Source: Verrucomicrobiia bacterium
GTDB taxonomy: Bacteria > Verrucomicrobiota > Verrucomicrobiia > Limisphaerales > JAEYXS01
Length of the DNA stretch: 50,144 bases
Reading direction: 5' to 3'
NCBI GenBank assembly: GCA_036405135.1
Contig: DASWYF010000007.1
Location: forward strand, 1 to 50,144
Under the pieces are notes generated by a model that searched no databases, was not told the origin of the DNA, and was given only the letters and a program-made list of their open reading frames with translations. A program made the position numbers and the translations under genes. Positions 34,857 through 43,130 of this stretch are shown piece after piece (the stretch's first letter is position 1; every line of letters starts with the position of its first letter).

Positions 34857-35114
34857 ATGCGTAGACGTGCTCTTGCCTGCTTACCAGTCGTCGTTTTGTT
34901 GATAACCGGCTGCAGTGCCCTCTCTCTGCCGCGCGACCCGGTGACCAACCGCATCAATCAAGGAGGTTACTACGATCACTATGAACGCGTGACAGTGACT
35001 GACGAAGAGGCGGAAGCAGCCAACAGGCGGGCGAATGCACCGAGTGATGCTGACCGGATACTCAATCAAAAGCCCCCTAAAGGTATGAGATATCACAAGT
35101 CCGGCCCCCAGTGA
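34857..35114 (+). CDS. Small putative lipoprotein, tandem copy 2
   Basis: An 85-residue paralogue of the preceding gene. The signal RRRALACLPVVVLLITGCSA is followed by LSLPRDPVTNR, and DRILNQKPPKG aligns with DRLRNEKPK of copy 1. The middle has diverged, with an acidic VTDEEAEAANRRA stretch. The function is unknown; it probably sits at a cell membrane facing the periplasm. Start chosen at the ATG before the signal sequence; an in-frame ATG at 34824 would precede it. Confidence 0.7.
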   Translation: MRRRALACLPVVVLLITGCSALSLPRDPVTNRINQGGYYDHYERVTVTDEEAEAANRRANAPSDADRILNQKPPKGMRYHKSGPQ

Positions 35115-35194
35115 ACCGCCCCTCTCCCTTCCTTGACTCCCGCGCTCGCCCCGTGCTTACTACTGCCCGATTACTTTTTGCCAGTAGTAGTACT

Positions 35195-35521
35195 ATGCCG
35201 ACATACGAATACGCCTGTGAAAAATGCGGGCACCAGTTTGAAAAGTTCCAGTCCATGAAGGACGACGCCCTGACCGTCTGCCCGAAAGACCTTTGCTGCA
35301 AAAAAACATGGGGCAAAGGCAAAGTGAAGCGCCAGATGGGCGCGGGTGCCGGCCTCATCTTCAAAGGCACCGGTTTTTACATCACGGACTATCGCAGTGA
35401 AGGTTACAAACAAGCCGCCAAGTCAGATACCGGTAGCAGTTCTTCCTCCAGCAGCAAGCCGGCGGAGAGCAAGTCATCCAGCAGTGACAAGCCTGCCAAG
35501 TCGAAAGCTAAGAAGGCATGA
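35195..35521 (+). CDS. FmdB-family zinc ribbon protein
   Basis: A 108-residue protein beginning MPTYEYACEKCGHQFEKFQS, the invariant start of FmdB-family regulators, with a CxxC zinc pair at about 8-11 and a modified second pair in CPKDLCCKKTWG. KRQMGAGAGLIFKGTGFYIT is the conserved second half. The last 35 residues are a low-complexity Ser/Lys tail (KPAESKSSSSDKPAKSKAKK), longer than usual. The family's exact role is unsettled. The longer in-frame start at 35111 is rejected because the domain begins at 35195. Its stop overlaps the next start (ATGA). Confidence 0.88.
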   Translation: MPTYEYACEKCGHQFEKFQSMKDDALTVCPKDLCCKKTWGKGKVKRQMGAGAGLIFKGTGFYITDYRSEGYKQAAKSDTGSSSSSSSKPAESKSSSSDKPAKSKAKKA

Positions 35522-36984
35522 AGTTCTTCTTTTCAGCGTATCGTATCTTGGCATCGCTTGTTTTGGCGATGCTGGGATGCCAGTCGCTGGAAGCTGCAGC
35601 AAACGACCCCTCCAACCCTGTCATCACCACTTGGAGCCGGTCGCAACAATTTGTCATCTCCAGCCATTATAAGCCTTCCGCGCCATTGGCCCCCAGGGAT
35701 GATCCGCGCAACAATCCGAACCTGACTGATGTCATCCGGGTAAGTGCCGCCGAACTCGCCATCACCAGTGAGAAGGTGAAGCAGGCATTGCTATTGCAAC
35801 TGGATGCCTCGGACAAGTGGAAACACCGGGTACGCCTGAACATCAGGCCGGAAATCCCGACGCAAGCGGGCGTATACCTCTATGTTCACACCGTTCAGGT
35901 GAATGAGAACATGCCAAAAAACTGGCTGTATGAGTTGCAGATCCCTGAATATGTGGAAAGGCGCAAACTTCTGCGTGCCCTGGCTCAGGTCTGCCTGTTG
36001 GAAATAGGCAACCGTAACAATGCCAGTTCTGTGTCAGTAAACATCCCCATGTGGTTCCAGGAGGGCTTGATCGAACTCGTCCTCGCCCGGGAAGGCGTGA
36101 CCATTGTGGCCGAAGCCACTCCGATCCAGAGCCGCGTGAATCCACAGTTCTCCATGCTGGACTACGCACCACGGGATAAGGTGTGGAAAGATCCTTTAAG
36201 CCGGGTGCGTGAAAAACTCAAAACCACCCCCCCCATCTCTTTCTCCGATCTCAGCGTGCCGGTGGATGAACAGATCGCAAGTGTCGGCCTGGAACACTTT
36301 CAGAGCTGCTCCCATCTCTTCGTGCATGAATTGACTTCCTTGCCCGATGGCAGCGGCAAATTGCGCGATTTCCTCCAGCAGCTTGTGCATTTCTCACATC
36401 CGCAATTCGCCTTCCTCAACGCCTTTCACGACCACTTCAAATCCCCTCTGGATGTCGAGAAGTGGTGGTCGCTCGCTCAAGTTCATTTTCTCAGCCGCAA
36501 TGATAACTCACGCTGGCCGGAAAAGAATGCCTTGGCCAAGCTTAACGAGATTCTCCAGCCGCAAGTGCAAATCCGCATCGGTGCCGATGCCCTGCCGGTC
36601 CATGAGACCTACACCGTCAAACGTCTGATCGAGGAAGTGGATTTCTCCCAGCAGCAACCCATCATACGCCAGATGATCGCCCAGTTGCAGCAGCTCGAAT
36701 GGAGTCTCCCGCCGGATATGTTCAAACTGGTATATGACTACCATATCCTGCTGGCCAATTATCTGCACAAGCGGGAACAGCTCTCTTCCACCGCCAAAGA
36801 CCCCAAGGTGGCTTCCTCCACAGCCAAACCCGTGGTCAAAGAAACGTTAAAGCAACTCAACTTTCTGGAAGTATTGAGAGAAGATTTCGGCAGCATCGGC
36901 ATTTCCACACCAGTTTCAACGCCTTCCACGAATTCCGCCGACTCCCCAGCCCGGGTCAAGGATTTCCTAAAGTCCACCCCTTGA
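35518..36984 (+). CDS. Exported peptidase-like protein without a zinc motif
   Basis: A 488-residue exported protein; its signal ends LAMLGCQSLEAAA, with a possible lipoprotein Cys at about 21. The region 160-190 reads ALAQVCLLEIGNRN then IPMWFQEGLIELVLA. The I-P-x-W-x-x-E-G block matches the third-ligand segment of the metallopeptidase-like proteins at 16078 and 23262, but the HExxH upstream is absent, so it is probably non-catalytic. The C-terminal part (about 300-488) is helical and then Ser/Thr/Pro rich. It is translationally coupled to fmdB. The promoter of the next gene lies across its stop codon. Confidence 0.65.
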   Translation: MKFFFSAYRILASLVLAMLGCQSLEAAANDPSNPVITTWSRSQQFVISSHYKPSAPLAPRDDPRNNPNLTDVIRVSAAELAITSEKVKQALLLQLDASDKWKHRVRLNIRPEIPTQAGVYLYVHTVQVNENMPKNWLYELQIPEYVERRKLLRALAQVCLLEIGNRNNASSVSVNIPMWFQEGLIELVLAREGVTIVAEATPIQSRVNPQFSMLDYAPRDKVWKDPLSRVREKLKTTPPISFSDLSVPVDEQIASVGLEHFQSCSHLFVHELTSLPDGSGKLRDFLQQLVHFSHPQFAFLNAFHDHFKSPLDVEKWWSLAQVHFLSRNDNSRWPEKNALAKLNEILQPQVQIRIGADALPVHETYTVKRLIEEVDFSQQQPIIRQMIAQLQQLEWSLPPDMFKLVYDYHILLANYLHKREQLSSTAKDPKVASSTAKPVVKETLKQLNFLEVLREDFGSIGISTPVSTPSTNSADSPARVKDFLKSTP

Positions 36985-37008
36985 CATAGGGTTCGCCATA
37001 CATATAGT
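36981..37008 (+). promoter_or_regulatory. Strong sigma70-type promoter of the aminomutase gene
   Basis: TTGACA (36981-36986), 16-nt spacer, TATAGT (37003-37008): a near-consensus pair. The -35 overlaps the stop codon of the preceding gene. Transcription would start about 37014-37016, at or just before the ATG at 37017, predicting an essentially leaderless mRNA. Confidence 0.7.
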
Positions 37009-37016
37009 GCGGAACA

Positions 37017-38255
37017 ATGTCGAATATGACCTCGGATGCTTCGAAGGGAGACCCGGACCCTTCGGCGGAACCTGCACAGCTTAAACAGTTTCGCCCGTCA
37101 GGACGCAGTGCTTGGGCGCACGTCTCGGATAAAGACTGGAACGACTGGCGCTGGCAGCTCAAGAACCGTGTCACCACCGTAGAACAGCTTCAAAAGCTCA
37201 TCCCCAACCTCACGGCAGAGGAATATGCGGGTGCCAAACTGGCCAATACCAAGCTGGCCATGGCTATCACTCCGCACTTCTTCAGCCTGATCGATGTGGA
37301 GGATGTGAACTGCCCCATCCGCCGCCAAATCATCCCGCGCGAGGAAGAGACACAGACCGCGTCATGGGAGATGTCCGACCCTTGTGGTGAAGATTCGCAT
37401 TCGCCCGTTTCCGGCCTAGTGCATCGTTACCCAGATCGCGTGCTTTTCCTCGTGACCGACCGCTGCGCGGCCTATTGCAGGTATTGCACCCGTGCGCGCT
37501 TGGTGAGCAATGCCACGGGCTATGACTTTCATGCGGAGTTTGACAAACAGCTCGATTACATCCGCAAGACCACGACCATCCGCGACGTGCTCTTGAGCGG
37601 TGGCGATCCCCTGCTCTTCAGCGATGAAAAGCTCGAGTATCTGCTGAGCCAGCTCCGCGCCATCCCGCATGTGGAGTTCATCCGCATAGGCACTCGCATC
37701 CCCATCTTCCTGCCGCAACGCATCACTGCGGAACTCTGCGCGATGCTGAAGCAGTATCACCCGCTCTTCATGAGCGTGCACTCGAATCATCCGCGCGAGC
37801 TGACCACAGAAGTGCGTGAGGCTTTGGGCCGCCTAGCCGATGCTGGCATCCCGCTCGGCAACCAATCCGTGCTGCTCAAGCACGTGAACGACACGCCGGA
37901 GATCATGAAAGCGCATGTGCAGAAGCTGCTCATGTGCCGCGTGCGTCCTTACTACATTTACCAGTGCGACCTCATCGCCGGTTCCGCGCATCTACGCACC
38001 AGCGTGCGTCGCGGTCTCGAGATCATGGAGCAATTGCGCGGTCACACGACCGGTTACGGCGTGCCACAATACGTAATCGACGCCCCCGGCGGCGGTGGCA
38101 AGGTGCCCATCAATCCAAGCTACGTGCTCAGCCACAATGCCGATCGCGTGGTCATCCGCAATTTCGAAGGCAAAGTGTTCGAATACCCCGAAGCCATCGA
38201 CGGCACCCCGTTGCATCAAGCGCCGAAAGAGATCATCGAGCCGGAATTCGCCTAG
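37017..38255 (+). CDS. kamA: Lysine 2,3-aminomutase family radical SAM enzyme
   Basis: A 412-residue radical SAM, PLP-dependent enzyme that interconverts alpha-lysine and beta-lysine. The iron-sulfur motif C-x3-C-x2-C is in DRCAAYCRYCTRARLV, SGGDPLLF is the SAM-binding GGD segment, and the C-terminal DAPGGGGKVPINPSY contains the PLP lysine. Its length is that of KamA; the shorter EpmB, which modifies elongation factor P, is less likely and no efp or epmA is adjacent. In some bacteria beta-lysine is used for osmolyte or antibiotic synthesis; the fate here is unclear. The only Shine-Dalgarno-like bases are GGAA, and the promoter is 9 nt away. Confidence 0.88.
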   Translation: MSNMTSDASKGDPDPSAEPAQLKQFRPSGRSAWAHVSDKDWNDWRWQLKNRVTTVEQLQKLIPNLTAEEYAGAKLANTKLAMAITPHFFSLIDVEDVNCPIRRQIIPREEETQTASWEMSDPCGEDSHSPVSGLVHRYPDRVLFLVTDRCAAYCRYCTRARLVSNATGYDFHAEFDKQLDYIRKTTTIRDVLLSGGDPLLFSDEKLEYLLSQLRAIPHVEFIRIGTRIPIFLPQRITAELCAMLKQYHPLFMSVHSNHPRELTTEVREALGRLADAGIPLGNQSVLLKHVNDTPEIMKAHVQKLLMCRVRPYYIYQCDLIAGSAHLRTSVRRGLEIMEQLRGHTTGYGVPQYVIDAPGGGGKVPINPSYVLSHNADRVVIRNFEGKVFEYPEAIDGTPLHQAPKEIIEPEFA

Positions 38256-38271
38256 CCTTCGGCTAAATGAC

Positions 38272-38368
38272 AAATGACCAAGCCCTAATGACGAAGGAAT
38301 GACTAATGCCGAATGCCCAATTAAGAATTGGTCATTCCTTCGTCATTCGGATTTCGTCATTGGTCATT
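38272..38368. repeat. Palindrome built of AATGAC-type words
   Basis: A perfect 17-bp inverted repeat (AATGACGAAGGAATGAC at 38287-38303 with its complement at 38331-38347) is nested in outer 8-bp arms (AATGACCA 38273-38280, TGGTCATT 38361-38368). The arms consist of repeated 7-8-nt words (AATGACNA). The loop carries further words (TAATGCCGAATGCCC). It could act as a terminator for kamA or be a dispersed palindromic element. Confidence 0.8.
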
Positions 38369-38414
38369 TCTTCAAAGGCTTGCTTTCACAGCACGCACCA
38401 GAAATCCTCCGTGC

Positions 38415-40046
38415 ATGTCCCTGAATCGCCGCACGTTCCTCCAGCAGACCGGATATGCCGGTTTGGGCCTTGGCCTGATTTCTCTTACTCCCGGCTGCCA
38501 AACAGCGAAACCGTCCGCCCCAGCAAGTGGTTCACTCCCTCGTAGCACACCCGAAGCTCAAGGCGTTTCCTCCACTGGCATCCAATCGTTCCTCGACGCC
38601 ATAGCGAAGAGCAATCATGAACTGCACAGCTTCATGATGCTGCGGCACGGACACGTCATCGCTGAAGGCTGGTGGGCTCCTTACGGGCCGGAATACGTAC
38701 ATACGATGTATTCCATGAGTAAGAGCTTTACATCTACGGCAGTCGGATTCGCCGTTGCTGAAGGTCGCCTCACCGTGGAAGACAAGGTTATCTCCTTCTT
38801 CCCCAACGATCTCCCGGACAAGATCAGTGACAATCTCGCCGCCCTACGCGTGAAAGACCTGCTCACCATGTCCGTGGGCAATGAGAAAGAACCTACTGGC
38901 GTGACTGTCGCGAGTGAGAACTGGGTGAAGACATTTCTCGCGCAGCCCATCACGAACAAGCCGGGCACCGTGTTCCTCTACAACAGCGCAGCCACTTACA
39001 TGTGCTCCGCCATTGTGCAGAAGCTGACGGGGCAGAAGATCGTAGACTATTTACAACCACGTCTCTTTGCACCCCTCGGCATCACCAAAGCCACTTGGGA
39101 AGAATGTCCTCGTGGCATCAACACTGGCGGCTGGGGCTTGAGCGTGCAGACGGAAACCCTCGCCAAATTCGGCCAGCTCTTTTTGCAGAAAGGCAAATGG
39201 AATGGTCGCCAGATCATTCCTGCCGCTTGGGTGGAGGAAGCGACCAGTCGTCACATCTTGCAGACACCTCCCGCCAAACCTGCACGTCCCAATGATAAGA
39301 ACGATTGGTTGCAAGGTTACGGCTACCAGTTCTGGCGCAGCCAGAATGGCGCGTATCGCGGCGATGGTGCCTTTGGCCAATATACCATCGTCATGCCAGA
39401 ACAGGATGCGGTGATTGTGATGACAGGTGAGAGTCCGAACATGCAGGGTGAGTTGGACCTGGTTTGGGAACACCTGCTGCCATCGATCAAAAAAATGGGC
39501 GAAGTGAAGGTGATGACGGATCATCTCAAAAAGGAACCCATACAAACGTTCACCAACCTACGTCAGACTCTTTCACAATTGAGGCTGCCTCATCCAAAAG
39601 GTGAAATCGGCATCGACCTGTCAAAACTGATCGGAAACGGTAAATTCATCCTGAAATCCAATAGTCTTGGCTTCCAAAATGCGTCATTCTCCATAATCCC
39701 ACTCTCAGGACGACCTCTGATCGAATGGTATCAGCTTACTCTGACTGGTTCAGCCAATGATTTCAGTATTTTGACTGGACTAAGCAAAACAACTTTACCA
39801 GCCCCACGCATCATCCGCGGTGGCGCTCCCAAACCAGGCACGGAACACAGAGTATTAGTTGGCTGTGTCTGGAAAGACGATAAAACCCTCGAGTTTATCG
39901 TTCGTTACTACGAGACGCCACATCACGAGACCATCACCTGCAAATTCGACGGCAAAAAAATCTCCATCAGCTTCCTGAGCAGCATTAACAAGATACGCAA
40001 TGCGAAAGACCCGCGACCGGTTCTGGAGGGCGAGTTAATCGCATAG
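38415..40046 (+). CDS. Tat-exported serine hydrolase, beta-lactamase (class C) family
   Basis: A 543-residue protein with a twin-arginine signal (SLNRRTFLQQTGYAGLG) that ends LTPGC, suggesting a Tat-exported lipoprotein. Residues about 45-360 form the penicillin-binding/beta-lactamase fold: YSMSKSFTS contains the S-x-x-K nucleophile pair, FLYNSAATYMCS the Tyr of the second motif, and GYGYQFWRS the third region. Residues about 370-543 form a separate C-terminal part resembling the beta-rich tail of other family members. It is probably an esterase or peptidase; beta-lactam resistance is not implied. An in-frame ATG at 38328 lies inside the palindrome and is rejected. Confidence 0.87.
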   Translation: MSLNRRTFLQQTGYAGLGLGLISLTPGCQTAKPSAPASGSLPRSTPEAQGVSSTGIQSFLDAIAKSNHELHSFMMLRHGHVIAEGWWAPYGPEYVHTMYSMSKSFTSTAVGFAVAEGRLTVEDKVISFFPNDLPDKISDNLAALRVKDLLTMSVGNEKEPTGVTVASENWVKTFLAQPITNKPGTVFLYNSAATYMCSAIVQKLTGQKIVDYLQPRLFAPLGITKATWEECPRGINTGGWGLSVQTETLAKFGQLFLQKGKWNGRQIIPAAWVEEATSRHILQTPPAKPARPNDKNDWLQGYGYQFWRSQNGAYRGDGAFGQYTIVMPEQDAVIVMTGESPNMQGELDLVWEHLLPSIKKMGEVKVMTDHLKKEPIQTFTNLRQTLSQLRLPHPKGEIGIDLSKLIGNGKFILKSNSLGFQNASFSIIPLSGRPLIEWYQLTLTGSANDFSILTGLSKTTLPAPRIIRGGAPKPGTEHRVLVGCVWKDDKTLEFIVRYYETPHHETITCKFDGKKISISFLSSINKIRNAKDPRPVLEGELIA

Positions 40047-40134
40047 CGTTCCATATCTGGCAGTTCTTTGGAATTGCTCCAAGAGTCCCAAACAGATTTG
40101 CTGTGAGACGTAAACAGGAGTTCAAGGGATAGAC

Positions 40135-42105
40135 ATGTTATTACGCCAGGTCGCCACTGATTATTCAAAGCACCCGCTGCTGCCCGGGGCCGTTGTCGTG
40201 TCCATCTCGGGCGACGTTCAGGCACGCCGTCTCAGCCAGTTCAGTGCGGATGATCTGGCGGATTACAACCAGCTTTCCGTCAAAGACATCGTCGTCAAAC
40301 TTCAGCAATCGGGTGTGATCGGCGAGGAACAGGGCAACGATCTGCTCCAACTCGATGCGGATTATCGCCAATGGCACAAGTATGTGCGCGAGCACATCCC
40401 CGAGATATGCAAGATCACTGACTGCCATGAAGATTCTGTGAGGCGACTGGAACGTGCCCTCTTTAGCGCGAAGCTGCTTTCTGAATTTCTTGAGATCCTT
40501 ACACCGCCACAAGTCTCTTTCGAGAAGACCTCCCAAGGCACGACTGATCTGCTGGCGAGCCTGAACGAATCCTTCCGAAAGATCGTCGGCGGCATTTGGT
40601 CTGTGATGATTGCGGAGGATGACCACTCCCTGCTCGCTGATGCGTCCGCTCAATTCTGGGTGGCTTGTCTCTACAGCAATGGGCCTCAGAAGATGGCTGG
40701 CGGCTTCATTGGACTTTTTCAACGCTCCAATCGCGAGCGCTTTCAGGCGCTAACGGGTAAAATCGCCGGTTCCGGTCCTTTGCGTGTGAAGGATGAGACG
40801 GGTGATTTCATGGCGCAATCGCAAGAGCGGCTGCAATCATTACGCGATGCCGTGAAAGAAACGGTGAAGGCGGGTCTGGACCAGCCGTTTCACGAGATCG
40901 CCCGAGTGATCACGAAACTGGAACTGCCACCGATCGTCATTCTTTTCTACGATTCCCTCATCCGCGAAATATGCGATGCCTTGGCCGGAATCGATGGAGA
41001 TTTCTCAGCAAAAGAAAACCGTTTCGTGCAATACCTGCTGGAACAAACCTCTACCATCTGCCACGAGGCACAACGTCAAGCTGCCGAAGCCGCACAGACA
41101 GTTGGTCACGATCGCTTGGATGAAATCCTGAAGGAACTGGATGAACTGGTGGGTCTTGAAGCGGTAAAGCAAAAGGTGCGTGAAGTGGCGAACTTTGCAC
41201 GCTTGCAGCAGATGCGCATTTCCCAAGGGATGCCCGCGATTCCTGCGACCTATCACACCGTCTACACCGGCAATCCCGGCACGGGCAAAACCACTATGGC
41301 GCGCCTGATGGGCCGCATCTTCCGCGTGCTGGGTGTGTTGAAGAAAGGTCACGTCGTGGAGTGCGATCGCGCAGCGCTCGTCGCGGAGTATGTCGGTCAG
41401 ACCGCACCCCGCACGAATGCCATGGTGGACACCGCGTTGGATGGCATTCTGTTCATCGACGAAGCCTACACCCTCGCGAAAGAAGGTGAAGATTTCGGAC
41501 GTGAGGCGATCGATACGCTGCTCAAGCGTATGGAGGACAATCGCGATCGCCTGATCGTGATAGTAGCCGGTTATCCCGAGAACATGCGGACGTTCATTGA
41601 TTCCAATCCGGGCCTGAGTTCGCGCTTCGCGCGTTACATCGAATTCCCGGATTACTCTGTGGCCGAACTGTGTCGTATCTTTGCCAGCATCTGCCGGAAG
41701 AACGCGCTGCATCTCACGCCGGGCTTGCGCGAGAAACTGGTCCATCACTTTACCTACCTGAAGGAGCGTGCTGATGAACAGTTCGGCAATGCGCGTTTGG
41801 TGCGGAATTGTTTCGAAGCGGCCATCAACGCACAGGCGATGCGGCTGGCGGCTACTGGTGACTTCAGTCCGGCAGCACTGAGTCATCTGACTGAAGAGGA
41901 TTTGAACTCACCCGCTCAAGCCCAGTTGCTGGCTTATCGCACGGCGCACAAGCATTACGAGGTGAAGTGTCCGAGTTGCGGAACGGTCTATACGTGGTCA
42001 CCCGATCTGAAACTCCGGGACGCAGAGTGCATGACATGCGGAAAGCACTATAATTGCGAATTTGGGGCCATTATACAAAGCGTGAACATTTCGAGCCTGC
42101 CATGA
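40135..42105 (+). CDS. CbxX/CfxQ-type AAA+ ATPase with TerB-like and zinc-ribbon parts
   Basis: A 656-residue ATPase. The AAA+ core (about 330-600) has the family start [20 protein letters not shown], Walker [10 protein letters not shown] at 379-387, Walker [12 protein letters not shown] near 440 and [10 protein letters not shown] with the sensor region; these are hallmarks of the CbxX/CfxQ group, which includes the rubisco activase of red-type rubisco. The N-terminal 320 residues are helical and contain [20 protein letters not shown] (about 275-295), resembling the acidic TerB motif. The C-terminus ends in a zinc ribbon, [11 protein letters not shown] and [10 protein letters not shown]. No rubisco genes are present. 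A TerB gene faces it 383 nt away. A chaperone-like remodelling role is inferred. Confidence 0.82.
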   Translation: MLLRQVATDYSKHPLLPGAVVVSISGDVQARRLSQFSADDLADYNQLSVKDIVVKLQQSGVIGEEQGNDLLQLDADYRQWHKYVREHIPEICKITDCHEDSVRRLERALFSAKLLSEFLEILTPPQVSFEKTSQGTTDLLASLNESFRKIVGGIWSVMIAEDDHSLLADASAQFWVACLYSNGPQKMAGGFIGLFQRSNRERFQALTGKIAGSGPLRVKDETGDFMAQSQERLQSLRDAVKETVKAGLDQPFHEIARVITKLELPPIVILFYDSLIREICDALAGIDGDFSAKENRFVQYLLEQTSTICHEAQRQAAEAAQTVGHDRLDEILKELDELVGLEAVKQKVREVANFARLQQMRISQGMPAIPATYHTVYTGNPGTGKTTMARLMGRIFRVLGVLKKGHVVECDRAALVAEYVGQTAPRTNAMVDTALDGILFIDEAYTLAKEGEDFGREAIDTLLKRMEDNRDRLIVIVAGYPENMRTFIDSNPGLSSRFARYIEFPDYSVAELCRIFASICRKNALHLTPGLREKLVHHFTYLKERADEQFGNARLVRNCFEAAINAQAMRLAATGDFSPAALSHLTEEDLNSPAQAQLLAYRTAHKHYEVKCPSCGTVYTWSPDLKLRDAECMTCGKHYNCEFGAIIQSVNISSLP

Positions 42106-42172
42106 GCCGATTAGGAGAAAACTGTAAAAATTTCTGATGGATAGCGGGCAATGGAAATGCCCAGGGCGTTTA

Positions 42173-42349
42173 GAGCGTTTTTAGAAAATATGTAGCGGTG
42201 AGGAGCGAGGATTTTTGGGTTCTGGCGAGGCTTTGGCGAAGGAGCAGGTTCCCAAGACCCTGTGACTGAGCCGAAACGAAGCCAGAACCCAAAAAGACCG
42301 CTTTCCTTTTTCTCGCCACCACATCGCTACATAATTTCTAAAACCGCTC
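42173..42349. repeat. 177-bp foldback element with long imperfect inverted repeats
   Basis: Outer arms 42173-42209 and 42312-42349 match over about 37 nt with a handful of mismatches (shared core TATGTAGCG). Inner arms TTTTTGGGTTCTGGC (42212-42226) and GCCAGAACCCAAAAA (42281-42295) are perfect complements. No protein is encoded. The unit lies between the convergent ATPase and TerB genes and may be a MITE-like element or a long structured RNA. Confidence 0.8.
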
Positions 42350-42410
42350 CAAGTTCTCCTCATCTTTAAGTCGCAATGCCCGAATGCTCTTACGCCCCAG
42401 GAATACGAAA

Positions 42411-42456
42411 AACATCTCCCCATCCACTCTTACATTTGTCATGAGCAGATGGGGAG
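42411..42456 (-). terminator. Probable terminator of the TerB gene
   Basis: On the minus strand CTCCCCATC and GATGGGGAG form a 9-bp perfect stem with a 23-nt loop, followed by ATGTTTTTCG. It lies 32 nt after the TerB stop. Confidence 0.55.
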
Positions 42457-42487
42457 TAATTCGCTCTGCAACCTGCCAGGCCAGGAC

Positions 42488-42934
42488 TCAGCCTTTGCTC
42501 TTGATCTGCAAGACCTCGATGATCTTGACCGCCAGATCGGGCGGAACTTGCAATGTCTGCTGCATGGCTTCCAAGGCTTTCATCTCATTACCCTGTACTC
42601 CGCCATCGCCCAGCATCAGATCCGCGGCAACGGCAAAGGCCGTGGGGCGCAATTCTGCGGGCAAAGCTTCCGCCGCCTGCGTCAACAGTTTGGGTGCGCC
42701 GTTCGTTTTGGCCAAATTCACCAGTTTGCGGACGGTGGAGCCAAGTTGCTCATTGCTCATCTGCTTGAGCGATTGCATCCGCTTGGAACGCACTCCGATC
42801 TCGCCGATTTCCTCTTCGGAAATGCTGCCGTCTGCGGCGATCGCGATAAGCATGACCGCCAAGAAGGCTTCTTGCTTGCTGAGGCCAGAATTTTGAGCGC
42901 TTTGCCCACCAAGTAATGAATCGAACAATCCCAT
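42488..42934 (-). CDS. TerB-family protein
   Basis: A 148-residue helical protein of the tellurite-resistance TerB family. The first acidic motif AIAADGSISEEEIGEIG (about 32-48) is the conserved metal-binding A-D-G-x-[VIS]-x-x-E-E pattern, and AADLMLGDGGVQGNEMKAL is its second copy, as in TerB. The N-terminus MGLFDSLLGG is amphipathic. The start at 42934 is supported by AAGGA just upstream; an in-frame start at 43018 would add 28 residues. TerB proteins work in stress or phage-defence related Ter systems, but no terC, terD or terE is nearby. The facing ATPase gene carries a similar motif. Confidence 0.82.
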   Translation of the reverse strand: MGLFDSLLGGQSAQNSGLSKQEAFLAVMLIAIAADGSISEEEIGEIGVRSKRMQSLKQMSNEQLGSTVRKLVNLAKTNGAPKLLTQAAEALPAELRPTAFAVAADLMLGDGGVQGNEMKALEAMQQTLQVPPDLAVKIIEVLQIKSKG

Positions 42935-43130
42935 GTTTTTTCCTTGTGATTGAGGTTGAGCGGGAAAATTAGCAATCTGCACAGGCATCTGACAACCTTC
43001 AAAATCCTCCCGGCTCAAAAATTTCCGTGCCCGAGAAATCAGAGCCGGAGGAATTTATAACGACATCGCGAGAGCAATAACTTTCACCCCTCGCTTTTCC
43101 GCCAGCGTGTGCTTATTGTAGCGTCCTGAT

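Noticed and set aside
37017..38255. EF-P lysine aminomutase EpmB
   Set aside because: The protein has KamA length and the PGGGGKVP site, and no efp or epmA gene is adjacent.
40135..42105. Rubisco activase CbbX
   Set aside because: Only the AAA+ core is shared; the long N-terminal region, the zinc ribbon and the absence of rubisco genes argue against it.
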